A stretch of DNA of 64,000 bases from Planococcus salinus (GTDB taxonomy: Bacteria; Bacillota; Bacilli; Bacillales_A; Planococcaceae): contig NZ_RIAX01000005.1 of assembly GCF_003719725.1 (NCBI RefSeq), forward strand, positions 154,243 through 218,242. Reading direction: 5' to 3'. The first letter of the stretch is position 1. Each line of letters starts with the position of its first letter. The translations under genes and the position numbers were made by a program. The notes under the pieces are model-generated. The model saw only the letters and a list, made by a program, of their open reading frames with translations. It was not told the DNA's origin and searched no databases. Positions 25,960 through 34,383 of the stretch are shown here, piece by piece.

Positions 25960-26571
25960 ATGACAGAAAGCAGTTTGCGGGATAAAAAGAAATTGGCAAC
26001 GCGGAAAGCATTGGCCGAAGCTGCCTTTGAACTCGCTGTCGAACGCGGTGTTGATAGTTTTGTGGTGGAAGACATTGTAACGAAGGCCGGCTATTCACGG
26101 CGGACATTCGCCAATTATTTTTCCTGCAAGGAAGAGGCGATTGCGAATTCGCTGGGTCTGGATGAATATCTGCAGCCGGTTGACCAATTCGAATTTTCTC
26201 CGAAAGATCATACACCTTTAAGTACCATTGAAGTTTTTATTCGGCGAAGCTTTACGATCAACAAACTGAAGCGGCTGAACCAGCTTATTTCGTTGTCCCG
26301 GGAGCATCCGACGCTCAGGCTGTATGTGACCGGCGCGCTGAAGGAAATGCAGGATTTTGCCGGACGCGGCATCAGTGAAGAATACGGCAGCGATTATCCG
26401 CCGGAATATTATCATATTCTGATTGGCGCGGTGTTCGGGGCGATTCTTCCGGTTCTCGATGAAAGCTTCGACGTGAATTTGCCGGATGATGAAGAACAGA
26501 TCGAAAACAGCAATGAGTTCAATCAGTATATGGATACCGTTTTTGCCCATTTACGAAAAGGATTCAGCTGA
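25960..26571 (+). CDS. TetR/AcrR family transcriptional regulator, copy 2
   Basis: A protein of 203 aa with the same helix-turn-helix and ligand domain as the protein at 4135-4746; 13 differences by my count. The recognition region GYSRRTFANYFSCKEEAI is unchanged, so the DNA site should be shared. Substitutions such as G74V, A117T and K140E fall in the ligand-binding part and could alter effector choice. Followed 35 bp later by its own MMPL exporter, with the same GAGGTGA ribosome site. The homology with the first unit begins near 25786 (AACAATATGTAAAG) and runs through the exporter, its terminator and repeat copy F, so a ~3.4-kb block was duplicated as one piece. Confidence 0.93.
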   Translation: MTESSLRDKKKLATRKALAEAAFELAVERGVDSFVVEDIVTKAGYSRRTFANYFSCKEEAIANSLGLDEYLQPVDQFEFSPKDHTPLSTIEVFIRRSFTINKLKRLNQLISLSREHPTLRLYVTGALKEMQDFAGRGISEEYGSDYPPEYYHILIGAVFGAILPVLDESFDVNLPDDEEQIENSNEFNQYMDTVFAHLRKGFS

Positions 26572-26606
26572 ACGAATTAAAACAAACAGAGAACGGAGTT
26601 GCGCAC

Positions 26607-28922
26607 GTGTCGAGATTTTTTTACAGCATAGGAAAAACAGCATACAGCAAGCCCTGGCTTTTCATTGCCGGATGGCTGCTCATTTTAGGTGTTATTATCA
26701 CCGCCATCGTAACGAATGGCGTAAGCACAAGCAGTGAAACAAGAATTGACGGAACTGCCGCACAGGACGTGCTGGACGAATTGGCGGAAGAATATCCCGC
26801 GGCTTCCGGTGGTCAGGGAAGCTATCTTTTTGAAGCAGCTGAAGGAGAAGCCATTGACGCCCCTGCAAACGCGCAGGCCCTTGCAATGGCCGTGAACGAG
26901 ATTTATGAATTGGATCACGTCGTGAATCCGATGGATATGATGCAAGACGCCGAAGCAATGGCCCAAATGCAGGAAATACAAGGCATGCTGAGCCAGCTGC
27001 AGACGCCTGAAGTGGCCCACCGTCCGTTCGTCATCCAGGATATGCCGGTTCCCGGTGTCCAGATTTCGGAAGACGGCACCGTCGCATTATTTCAGTTTCA
27101 ACTCACCAAAACAGCGGAAGATCTGAGTGAAGGCGAACGCGAAGAACTTGCTGATGCAGCCGCAATCGCTGAAGACGGCTCTTCCATCACCGTTATCCCG
27201 ACAGGCACGCTGCAAGGTGTCGATATCCCGATTGGCGGTACGCATGAAATCATCGGCCTGGCAATCGCTGGTATTATTCTCGTTGTCACACTCGGTTCGC
27301 TTATCGCGGCAGGTCTCCCGCTCGTTGTCGCCATGATCGGCGTCGGTGTCGGTGTCGGCGGAACATTCGCCTTGTCGAATATCTTCGAGATCAACTCTCT
27401 GACGCCAGTGCTTGCCCTGATGATCGGGTTAGCAGTCGGAATCGACTATGCGCTGTTCATCGTCAACCGCCAGCGCAATCTGATCATTGCACAGAAACTG
27501 CCGGCCAAAGAAGCAGCGGCCCGTGCAACCGGCACAGCAGGCAGCGCGGTGTTCTTTGCCGGCCTGACGGTCATCATCGCATTAAGTGGTTTACTGGTCA
27601 TCGGGATTGGGTTCCTGAGCAGCATGGCGCTCGTCGCTGCGTTGACCGTTTTGATCGACGTTCTTGTCGCATTGACGCTCCTGCCTGCATTACTCGGGCT
27701 GATCGGCGAACGCATCGTTTCGGATAAAACCAGAAATAAACAACAAGCTGCAACTGCTTCCAAACCAAGCTTTGCACAAGGATGGATTACAGGCCTCCTG
27801 AAAGCCAAATGGGTCGCAGTCCTGCTCGTCATCGCGGTTCTCGGTACACTCGCTGTTCCGGTCGCGCAGATGAATCTGGGCATGCCGTCCGGCGCCAGCG
27901 CCAATAAAGACACACCGACGAGACAAAGTTATGACATCATCTCTGACAGTTTCGGTGAAGGCTTCAACGGACCGCTCCTCGTCGTCGCAAAAGATAAAGA
28001 CGCAGAGGCTGTCAATCCAGAGGAATATTTCCAGCTGCTGTCCAATATCTCACAGCTTGACGGCATAGCGGAAGTTTCTCCAGGCGGATTCAATGAAGAC
28101 GGAACCATCGCGATCATCTCGATCATTCCGGAAAACGGACCGACGGATGAAGCGACAAAAGAATTGGTGGAGAACTTACGTACAGACGCGGCGACCACCG
28201 AAAACACGAACGCTGAAATCGGCGTGACCGGCATGACTGCGATCAATATCGACATCTCGGAGAAATTGGCCGAAGTGTTCCCAATCTATATCGCGATCAT
28301 CGTCGTATTGTCACTTCTGATTTTACTGGTAGTGTTCCGCTCGATTCTGATCCCGATCAAAGCAACCGCCGGCTTCCTGTTGAGCATCATGGCAACATTC
28401 GGCGCGACAACGGCCGTATTCCAATGGGGCTGGCTCGGTTCCTTATTCGGAATTGATACAGGCGGTCCATTACTGAGCTTCATCCCGATCATGGTGACCG
28501 GTATCCTCTATGGCCTTGCGATGGATTACCAGGTATTCCTCGTGTCGTCCATGCGTGAAGCCTATATCCACGGTGAAAAAGGCGATCACGCCATCGTCAG
28601 CGGCTATAAGACTGCAAGCAAAGTGGTCGTCGCTGCAGCCTTGATCATGGTCTCCGTATTCTCGGGGTTCATCTTCACTGATGACATCATGATCAAGCAA
28701 ATCGGTTTCGCCCTGGCATTCGGTATTCTCGTGGATGCTTTCCTGATCCGCATGATTTTCGTTCCGGCCGTCATGGCGATGTTCGGCGACAAAATCTGGT
28801 GGCTGCCAAAATGGCTCGACAAGCTGTTGCCGGACCTGGACATCGAAGGAGAGAAACTGTTGCAGGAACTGGATAAAGAAGAAAAGATTAGAGTGAAGAA
28901 TACAGAACAGAATCCTGTATGA
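26607..28922 (+). CDS. MMPL/RND-type membrane exporter, copy 2
   Basis: A protein of 771 aa from GTG 26607, exactly as long as copy 1, with about 33 differences. Many changes cluster in the two outside loops (~70-190 and ~420-480), for example HRPLV to HRPFV, EDNSS to EDGSS and the AAAVDPQ to AEAVNPE stretch. The membrane motifs GIDYALFIVNRQR and GLAMDYQVFLVSS are unchanged. In this family the outside loops handle the substrate, so the copies may have drifted in specificity, though this is inference. Same operon structure as copy 1. Confidence 0.92.
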   Translation: MSRFFYSIGKTAYSKPWLFIAGWLLILGVIITAIVTNGVSTSSETRIDGTAAQDVLDELAEEYPAASGGQGSYLFEAAEGEAIDAPANAQALAMAVNEIYELDHVVNPMDMMQDAEAMAQMQEIQGMLSQLQTPEVAHRPFVIQDMPVPGVQISEDGTVALFQFQLTKTAEDLSEGEREELADAAAIAEDGSSITVIPTGTLQGVDIPIGGTHEIIGLAIAGIILVVTLGSLIAAGLPLVVAMIGVGVGVGGTFALSNIFEINSLTPVLALMIGLAVGIDYALFIVNRQRNLIIAQKLPAKEAAARATGTAGSAVFFAGLTVIIALSGLLVIGIGFLSSMALVAALTVLIDVLVALTLLPALLGLIGERIVSDKTRNKQQAATASKPSFAQGWITGLLKAKWVAVLLVIAVLGTLAVPVAQMNLGMPSGASANKDTPTRQSYDIISDSFGEGFNGPLLVVAKDKDAEAVNPEEYFQLLSNISQLDGIAEVSPGGFNEDGTIAIISIIPENGPTDEATKELVENLRTDAATTENTNAEIGVTGMTAINIDISEKLAEVFPIYIAIIVVLSLLILLVVFRSILIPIKATAGFLLSIMATFGATTAVFQWGWLGSLFGIDTGGPLLSFIPIMVTGILYGLAMDYQVFLVSSMREAYIHGEKGDHAIVSGYKTASKVVVAAALIMVSVFSGFIFTDDIMIKQIGFALAFGILVDAFLIRMIFVPAVMAMFGDKIWWLPKWLDKLLPDLDIEGEKLLQELDKEEKIRVKNTEQNPV

Positions 28923-28930
28923 TTCTGATT

Positions 28931-28962
28931 GAGCTGCCGGGGATGTTTCCGGCAGCTTTTTC
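28931..28962 (+). terminator. Rho-independent terminator after MMPL copy 2
   Basis: GAGCTGCCGG / CCGGCAGCT with a short loop and TTTTTCTTC; homologous to 7105-7137. Confidence 0.88.
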
Positions 28963-29020
28963 TTCGGGTAAAGTAAACCCCGGATGGGACACTCTTGGCT
29001 TCTGGTTCCAGTAGTTTTCC

Positions 29021-29178
29021 AGTTCGCCCCTGTGTTGGACACTTTTATGACTATTTCCTTTTTCTGATAAACATACAAACGCCGTGTCTGGAAACCTTTG
29101 GGGTTTCTGGACACGGCGTTTTTGGTATGCATTTGTTGTGAATAAAGGGAATTGTTTTTAGCACAGGGGGCCGGTTTT
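29021..29178 (+). repeat. 155-bp hairpin element, copy F (full)
   Basis: Left end AGTTCGCCCCTGTGTTGGAC, conserved TATGACTATTTCC block, hairpin ACGCCGTGTCTGGAAACC / GGTTTCTGGACACGGCGT, right end TTAGCACAGGGGGCCGGTTTT. Counterpart of copy A in the duplicated TetR-MMPL unit: even the 40 bases before the left end match. Confidence 0.85.
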
Positions 29179-29198
29179 ATCAATTTATGTTGGTTTTG

Positions 29199-29227
29199 TT
29201 GAATTTGTTGATTTTAAATTGTATAAT
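29199..29227 (+). promoter_or_regulatory. Sigma-A promoter of the HTH-PIN pair
   Basis: -35 TTGAAT (29199-29204), 17-bp spacer, consensus -10 TATAAT (29222-29227). Its position shows that translation starts at ATG 29253 and not at the upstream in-frame ATG at 29187. Confidence 0.75.
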
Positions 29228-29252
29228 TAAAATAAACTTGGAGGTGGAGAAA

Positions 29253-29918
29253 ATGATTCCTACTATTGATCAAAAACAGGAAAAAGAACAAGAAAAACTA
29301 TGGGCCAGCGTAGAAACATTGTCTTCTATCAATAGCGAACAAGCCGAGGCCGTATTGAAAACAACTGTCGAACGTTCTTTGAAGCAAATGGGTTTTGCGA
29401 CTCCAGCGATTTCCGGTCTTTCATTGAAAATAACTGATTTACAATCTGTGTTGGAATTACACGAATTGGAACGGAAAATAAAGCAGCAATTGAAGAAAAC
29501 TGATCATGAAACTGCCTCTGAGCTTCTGATCGATTATTTCGAAAAGGTAAGTCAAATGACTGATGAAGATCCTGCAGCCATCCAAAAAAAGCTGCTTGCT
29601 TCTCTTGTGGCTCGTAATGCCAAAAGAACTTTAAAACCCTTTTATATCAGGCGGTCTTCTAAACGCCACAAAACAACAAGCTCCTATTATTCGCCAAGTG
29701 AAGCAGCTAAAAAAATTGGGTTGAGTGATCAAACGATTCGGAGAATGTGCGAAAAAGGAAAGTTTGATGGAGCCTATAAAACAGATGGCGGCCATTGGAA
29801 AATCCCTAAGAGTAACTTTATTACAACTGATGAACAAGATGCACGAGCGAAAGACTTTTTCGAACGAATTGATGCCAAAAATCAGAAAGCAGGGCAAGTC
29901 GATGAATTCGATTTATGA
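29253..29918 (+). CDS. HTH (excisionase-type) protein, putative antitoxin
   Basis: A protein of 221 aa from ATG 29253, with GGAGGTGGAG upstream. The N-terminal ~125 residues are helical and acidic/basic mixed, of unknown fold. Residues ~147-190 form a MerR/excisionase-like DNA-binding domain: YYSPSEAAKKIGLSDQTIRR, KGKFDGAYKTDGGHWKIPKS. The C-terminal ~30 residues are charged and could wrap the toxin. It overlaps the PIN gene by 17 bases. Antitoxins of PIN-type (VapBC-like) systems usually come first and autoregulate the operon, which fits the promoter just upstream. The antitoxin role is inferred from gene order and domain pairing. Confidence 0.75.
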   Translation: MIPTIDQKQEKEQEKLWASVETLSSINSEQAEAVLKTTVERSLKQMGFATPAISGLSLKITDLQSVLELHELERKIKQQLKKTDHETASELLIDYFEKVSQMTDEDPAAIQKKLLASLVARNAKRTLKPFYIRRSSKRHKTTSSYYSPSEAAKKIGLSDQTIRRMCEKGKFDGAYKTDGGHWKIPKSNFITTDEQDARAKDFFERIDAKNQKAGQVDEFDL

Positions 29919-30456
29919 CTCACCGGCTATTCCGAAAGTTTTTATAGATACCACCATTCTTTGCGGAGCTTTGCGTACAGATGGTATCAATCGTAAAATT
30001 TTACAAGCTGCCCGCTTTCCAAATCTTTATCAACCTGTTTTCTCTAAAGTTTGCTTGTTTGAATTTGTGCGCAATGCAGCCAATGGATTAGGTAAAGGGG
30101 ATAAACGTGTGAGGTATGGAGCGGATGACATCGAAGAATTCTTTCAGGAATTTCTCAATCCCATTTTTGAACATTATGAGCATTTGCCGGTTAACAGTGT
30201 TTTAGGGAGATATAGTGTAGAAACGATCATTCGAGAACATTTGCCGTTAGGAGATGTGTTAGTGGAATTAAGCGGATGCGATTATAACACCGCTAAAACC
30301 ATAGCGAAGAAACAAGAGATGGCCGAACCACTTTCCAACTTCGATCAGGACGATGTTCATGTGTGGGTAACAGCAATTCAAGAGAACTGCGATATAATCC
30401 TAACTTCCAACATTAAGCGTTTTCCTTCTGAGATAGGAAAATATACAACGCATTGA
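29902..30456 (+). CDS. PIN-domain ribonuclease, putative toxin
   Basis: A protein of 184 aa from ATG 29902. The upstream extension of the frame only mirrors the HTH gene in another frame. The PIN core is visible: KVFIDTTILCGAL (first Asp) at the N-terminus, VFSKVCLFEFVRNAANG with a Glu in the middle, and DDVHVWVTAIQENCDIILTS followed by NIKRFP (C-terminal acidic cluster and the usual D/N-x-x-x-F ending). PIN toxins cleave tRNA or mRNA. The gene is somewhat longer than a typical VapC (~135 aa) because of a mid-domain insertion rich in acidic residues (RYGADDIEEFFQEFLNP). Toxicity is an inference from family and pairing. Confidence 0.78.
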   Translation: MNSIYDSPAIPKVFIDTTILCGALRTDGINRKILQAARFPNLYQPVFSKVCLFEFVRNAANGLGKGDKRVRYGADDIEEFFQEFLNPIFEHYEHLPVNSVLGRYSVETIIREHLPLGDVLVELSGCDYNTAKTIAKKQEMAEPLSNFDQDDVHVWVTAIQENCDIILTSNIKRFPSEIGKYTTH

Positions 30457-30639
30457 CCCACGAGTATTCTATGCATCTTTACAAAAAGCCTAAAGAGTGG
30501 ATTAAATCTAAAACGTTCCAAATATAAACTTTAAGTAAGTCTATTTATGACTAACTATAAAAGTGCATGCAGAGTCCTATCCATCACTGGAAGAGCCGGA
30601 TTCTTCAGGCACTCTTTTTACATCCTCCCCAGGGAGCGG

Positions 30640-30751
30640 GACAAATTGAATCGCTTCTGACACAGGGGCGTGATTTTAACGCTAGTGGGGGGCGATTCTT
30701 ATGTAGTTGTCGTGTAGAAACTGAATGATTTTCAATTCAAAGGCACGTTTT
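30640..30751 (+). repeat. 155-bp hairpin element, copies G1 and G2 (right ends only)
   Basis: Two right ends follow each other: GAATCGCTTCTGACACAGGGGCGTGATTTT (as separate pieces GAATCGCTTCTGACA and CAGGGGCGTGATTTT) at 30640-30678, and a decayed one, TGTAGAAACTGAATGATTTT...GGCACGTTTT, at about 30699-30751. The central hairpins are gone. The second ends 8 bases from the stop of the minus-strand gene. Confidence 0.6.
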
Positions 30752-30758
30752 CTCCCAA

Positions 30759-31334
30759 TCAATCCTTCTCTTCCCTCTCACTCCATCTGACCTCTTCCGA
30801 AGGATCCACCATCTCAAGCTTTACCTGAAACCCTTCATAGCTCATTAGCATCTTTCCGATTTCTTTCCACGCGTAGGACTTCCCATCCACTACTAGCACA
30901 GGGACATCTTCATCCAGCGGATTCCATTCAATCCGTCCAGCCATACGGTCTTTCTTCATTGAAAGACTGGATTGACCATTTGAGAACTTCCTCGCCTCCA
31001 CATACATTTCGGCCATTCCCCGTTCTGCCTTGGAAATCAATTGCAGAAACAACTCGCCCTGATCTCCATGCAAATCACCAAACACCTGAAAGTGGTAGCC
31101 ACCAGATGCTTGCTCTTCCGCTTCCATCACGATTCCCATCGGATCCAGGCGTTTCCTCAACCGGAAATGATGAACTTCTCCCTTGCCATCGCGGAGCGTC
31201 ACACCTTCCGGATAACTCTCTGCTTCTACACCGAGTTCGTTCGCCATTATCTCATTAAAGCAATCCAAGCAAAGCCGGTCTTCGCCGAAATGAATATACA
31301 CTTCGTTCTTTTGACATTCTTGGCACTTGGCCAT
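30759..31334 (-). CDS. Zinc-ribbon protein of unknown function
   Basis: A protein of 191 aa from ATG 31334 (GAGGTGG five bases upstream; a GTG slightly further out overlaps that site). The N-terminus has two cysteine pairs, CQECQ and CLDC, 19 residues apart, a small zinc ribbon. The rest is a compact acidic domain with HHFRLRKRLDPMGIVMEAEE, GYHFQVFGDLHGD and a C-terminal QVKLEMVDPSEEVRW stretch, similar in feel to DUF7713-type proteins. No signal peptide. Single gene, divergent from the M20 amidohydrolase. No function is proposed. Confidence 0.6.
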   Translation of the reverse strand: MAKCQECQKNEVYIHFGEDRLCLDCFNEIMANELGVEAESYPEGVTLRDGKGEVHHFRLRKRLDPMGIVMEAEEQASGGYHFQVFGDLHGDQGELFLQLISKAERGMAEMYVEARKFSNGQSSLSMKKDRMAGRIEWNPLDEDVPVLVVDGKSYAWKEIGKMLMSYEGFQVKLEMVDPSEEVRWSEREEKD

Positions 31335-31496
31335 CCCTGCCACCTCTTTCGTTTTCTAGAAGTTTCTCTCTTAACCATAGATTAAGAGACGGCTGATGAC
31401 AACTGGTTGGAAAGAAAGCGCAACGGAGGGAGTTTTTCCATATCTACGATAAAAAGCGCAACAACCTGGGGAATTTCTGTTTTCCATGCATTTTCC

Positions 31497-31546
31497 AATT
31501 CGCCCCTGTGTTGGACCACTAGTGCTTCAGCGCAGGGGAGCGATTT
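31497..31546 (+). repeat. 155-bp hairpin element, copy H (internally deleted, 50 bp)
   Basis: The two ends, AATTCGCCCCTGTGTTGGAC and CTTCAGCGCAGGGGAGCGAT, are almost adjacent with 10 bases between; the whole hairpin is missing. It lies between two divergently transcribed genes, the only place where an internal terminator-like hairpin would sit in front of both promoters. Confidence 0.8.
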
Positions 31547-31596
31547 CTTCAGGAGGAATTTGCGCTTGCTTCCCGGGAGAGCAGATATTCAATCGT

Positions 31597-31625
31597 TTGA
31601 CTGAATATTCATTATTTTATATAAA
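31597..31625 (+). promoter_or_regulatory. Probable sigma-A promoter of the amidohydrolase
   Basis: -35 TTGACT (31597-31602), 17-bp spacer, -10 TATAAA (31620-31625), 63 bases before the start codon. Confidence 0.6.
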
Positions 31626-31688
31626 ATCTTATAGTGAATGAAAAGCAATCATGTTAACATTGAGTTATTAGTTTAAGGAGGGTTTTTG

Positions 31689-32888
31689 ATGGACCAATTA
31701 TTCAATAAATTAGATGAGTTGTTTGATGAGATCGTTGAGATTCGCCGCTATCTTCATAAATATCCCGAACTGTCTTTTGAAGAAACGGAAACGGCAAAAT
31801 ACATTGCAGATTTCCATAAGAATTTGGGCCATGAGGTACGGGAACATGTAGGCGGCAATGGTGTGCTTGCTTATTTAAAAGGAGATAAACCCGGTCCGAC
31901 AATTGCTCTTCGCGCTGACTTTGATGCGCTGCCGATTCAGGAACAGACGGATGTGCCTTTCAAATCCACAAATGAAGGCGTCATGCATGCCTGTGGACAT
32001 GACGGACATACAGCTACATTGTTAGGTCTTGCCAAAGCGCTCAACAGCATGAAATCTGAAATTGAAGGGACTGTGTTATTTCTCCACCAGCACGCTGAGG
32101 AATTGCCTCCAGGCGGCGCAATCGCCATGATTGAAGACGGCTGCCTGGAAGGGGTCGATGTGATTTTCGGAACCCATTTGCAAGCCCAGATACCGCTCGG
32201 GGAAATCGCTTATCGTTCAGGTCCTTTGCAAGCTGCTCCTGACAAATTCGATATTAAGATTATCGGTAAAGGCGGTCATGGCGCCAACCCGCACGAAACA
32301 AAAGACAGCATTGTCATCGGTGGCCAGCTGATCAACAACCTTCAGCAGATTGTCAGCAGACGAATCGATCCTTTGGAATCCGCCGTAGTCTCCATCTGTA
32401 ACTTCGAAGCAAAAAATCCTTATAATGTGATTGCGGATACGGCTGTCATGTCGGGAACCGTCCGGACCTTCAAAGAAGAGATCCGCAGCTTTATCGAAAA
32501 GGAAATCGACCGTGTCATCGAAGGGACTTGTCTGGTTTCCGGAGCAGATTATGAATACACCTATACCCGTGGTTATCCGACAACCGTCAATCACAAAGAA
32601 GAAACCGAATTTATTGCGGCTTTGGCCCCTTCTGTCCCGGGAGTCGAGACTGTGAAAGAAACGGAACCAATCATGGGCGGAGAAGATTTCTCTTACTATC
32701 TGCAAAACGTCAAAGGCACCTTCTTCTTTACAGGAGCCAAAAACCCGGACACCGATGAAGCTTTTCCGCATCATCACCCGAAATTTGATATCGACGAACG
32801 TGCCTTGCTGACGGCAGCGAAAGTTTTGGGTGCTGCAACGTTAAGCTATGCAAAAAAAGAAGAACCCCTAGTGAATACAGCCCAATAA
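31689..32888 (+). CDS. M20-family amidohydrolase
   Basis: A protein of 399 aa from ATG 31689, with AAGGAGGG 6 bases upstream. Typical M20D layout: RRYLHKYPELSFEE at the N-terminus, ALRADFDALPIQE, then the metal and active-site block MHACGHDGHTA, LHQHAEELPPGG, a lid/dimerisation domain with GKGGHGANPHET and the closing GGEDFSYYLQNVKG with HHHPKFDID. These enzymes remove an acyl group from N-acyl amino acids, hippurate or related amides in the cytoplasm, using two metal ions held by the Cys/His/Glu set. All expected residues are present. Exact substrate cannot be told. Single gene. Confidence 0.9.
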   Translation: MDQLFNKLDELFDEIVEIRRYLHKYPELSFEETETAKYIADFHKNLGHEVREHVGGNGVLAYLKGDKPGPTIALRADFDALPIQEQTDVPFKSTNEGVMHACGHDGHTATLLGLAKALNSMKSEIEGTVLFLHQHAEELPPGGAIAMIEDGCLEGVDVIFGTHLQAQIPLGEIAYRSGPLQAAPDKFDIKIIGKGGHGANPHETKDSIVIGGQLINNLQQIVSRRIDPLESAVVSICNFEAKNPYNVIADTAVMSGTVRTFKEEIRSFIEKEIDRVIEGTCLVSGADYEYTYTRGYPTTVNHKEETEFIAALAPSVPGVETVKETEPIMGGEDFSYYLQNVKGTFFFTGAKNPDTDEAFPHHHPKFDIDERALLTAAKVLGAATLSYAKKEEPLVNTAQ

Positions 32889-32940
32889 ACATGAGTGTCT
32901 TACTGCCCGTTTAAAGAATACAATCTGATTAAGCTGGATA

Positions 32941-33095
32941 ATACGCCCTGCGTCAGACACTTTTATGACTATTTCACTTACGCGATAAACAGACGAATGC
33001 CGTGTCCTGAAACCTTTGGGGTTTCTGGACACGGCTGTTTCAGTATCTGATTTTCTTATTTACATTGGATTCTCTTCAGTACAGAAGAGACATTT
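32941..33095 (+). repeat. 155-bp hairpin element, copy I
   Basis: Left end CGCCCTGCGTCAGACACTTT, TATGACTATTTCACTT, hairpin GCCGTGTCCTGAAACC / GGTTTCTGGACACGGC, decayed right end TTCAGTACAGAAGAGACATT. It lies between two convergent genes and can terminate both. Confidence 0.75.
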
Positions 33096-33143
33096 TCTCT
33101 TTTCCAGCAGTTCTCAAACATTCTTTATTTTCTTTAGATACTA

Positions 33144-34133
33144 TTAATTTAACATCTCTAAACCTTCTAGAAACATATCTGTTATCGTATATAAATGCTC
33201 TCCTGCAATGAAAAATGAAAGATCATCTCTCTCTGTCAACCCTGTGATTATATATCCGTTAGCTCCTCGCTGGTGCTCTATCATTTGAATTGTGTGGACG
33301 TAAAGTTCTTCGTCTTTTTCAGTTGCAGGAATGGCATTAACTTCATACACGTTTAATAATTCATTAAACTCACTTGTCCATCTAATTAAATCATCGACAA
33401 TGTTCTGATTTTCATAACCATCCATCGCTAAGATTTCAAAGTTACTTCCAATTAAATCTAATTGATTTCTGAAACTCTTATAATACATGTCGTTATATTC
33501 TTTGAATGATGAACTATATTCTGTTTTACCAATAGTTTCTTGTATATCTGCTTCCACTTCTTCCGATTCTTCAACGGCTTCCTCAGCTTGTGCATTCTCT
33601 AAAGCTATTTTTCTCTCTTCATCAGTTAATCCAGTTTCAAAATTTAATTCGCTTGATTTTATGTATAAAGTATAAGCATCACCTACAGAGTCTAGTGCTT
33701 TACTAACGCTAACATCTTCAGAACTTTCATATCTTCTACTAACTTGCAGTTGGCTTCCACCCAGATCATGATTGTAAAAATCCTTGTTTTCATTGATCTC
33801 AATGAACATTTCAAGAAAATAAAATCCATCCTGTAAACCTTGTATCATATCATCAGTTATATGAAATTCAACTCTATTTTCATTTTCTTTTTCTATCTCT
33901 ACTGGTTCAATCGCGTGGAAAAGATCCCCATTAGGAGTATGTATTGCTCCTCCTACTTCTGTGCCTAGTGGTATGTTAGTATAGAAGTCAGCACTTAAAA
34001 CCTGACTTTCCTTATCATAGCTTAGGTTCTTCAAATCGACGGATATACTCTTATTTTCACAAGCTGACAAAAATAAGAATGCGATTAAAATAATTCTGAT
34101 TAATTTATTGTTATGGTGTACGGAACTGGGCAT
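33144..34133 (-). CDS. Putative lipoprotein
   Basis: A protein of 329 aa from ATG 34133. The N-terminus KLIRIILIAFLFLSAC is a lipoprotein signal peptide with lipobox LSAC. The mature part begins with a beta-rich domain (ISVDLKNLSYDKESQVLSAD...), continues through an acidic linker (AQAEEAVEESEEVEADIQET, ~190-210) and ends in a helical region. I do not recognise a domain. It should sit on the outer face of the membrane. Single gene, AT-rich, ended by repeat copy I. Confidence 0.7.
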   Translation of the reverse strand: MPSSVHHNNKLIRIILIAFLFLSACENKSISVDLKNLSYDKESQVLSADFYTNIPLGTEVGGAIHTPNGDLFHAIEPVEIEKENENRVEFHITDDMIQGLQDGFYFLEMFIEINENKDFYNHDLGGSQLQVSRRYESSEDVSVSKALDSVGDAYTLYIKSSELNFETGLTDEERKIALENAQAEEAVEESEEVEADIQETIGKTEYSSSFKEYNDMYYKSFRNQLDLIGSNFEILAMDGYENQNIVDDLIRWTSEFNELLNVYEVNAIPATEKDEELYVHTIQMIEHQRGANGYIITGLTERDDLSFFIAGEHLYTITDMFLEGLEMLN

Positions 34134-34321
34134 TGTAGTTACTTCCTCTTCCTTGTGCAAAATTTCTTAGTTGTAAAAAACAATATTTGAGAGATGAATT
34201 ATAACAAAAATGAAAACCTCTTTAAGATTTACTTAAGTTGTAAGACATAAACCCTAGCAGATTGCGATAAGAATTGTTCCTATTTAAAATTAATAATCTT
34301 CTATCTCTAATTCAGCGTTTA

Positions 34322-34352
34322 CAGCCGACCTTTATATATAATAGGTCGGCCA
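34322..34352. terminator. Possible bidirectional terminator behind the capsule operon
   Basis: GCCGACCT and AGGTCGGC (34324-34350) pair around an AT-rich loop. It lies 30 bases after the galU stop codon. The flanking T-runs are poor, so this is a likely but not strong terminator. Confidence 0.5.
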
Positions 34353-34383
34353 AATTTTAATATAAGATTATGTAATCCTTTTC

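Noticed and set aside
28470..29183. Minus-strand frame of 237 codons over MMPL copy 2 and repeat copy F
   Set aside because: Runs through a terminator and the repeat element; shadow frame.
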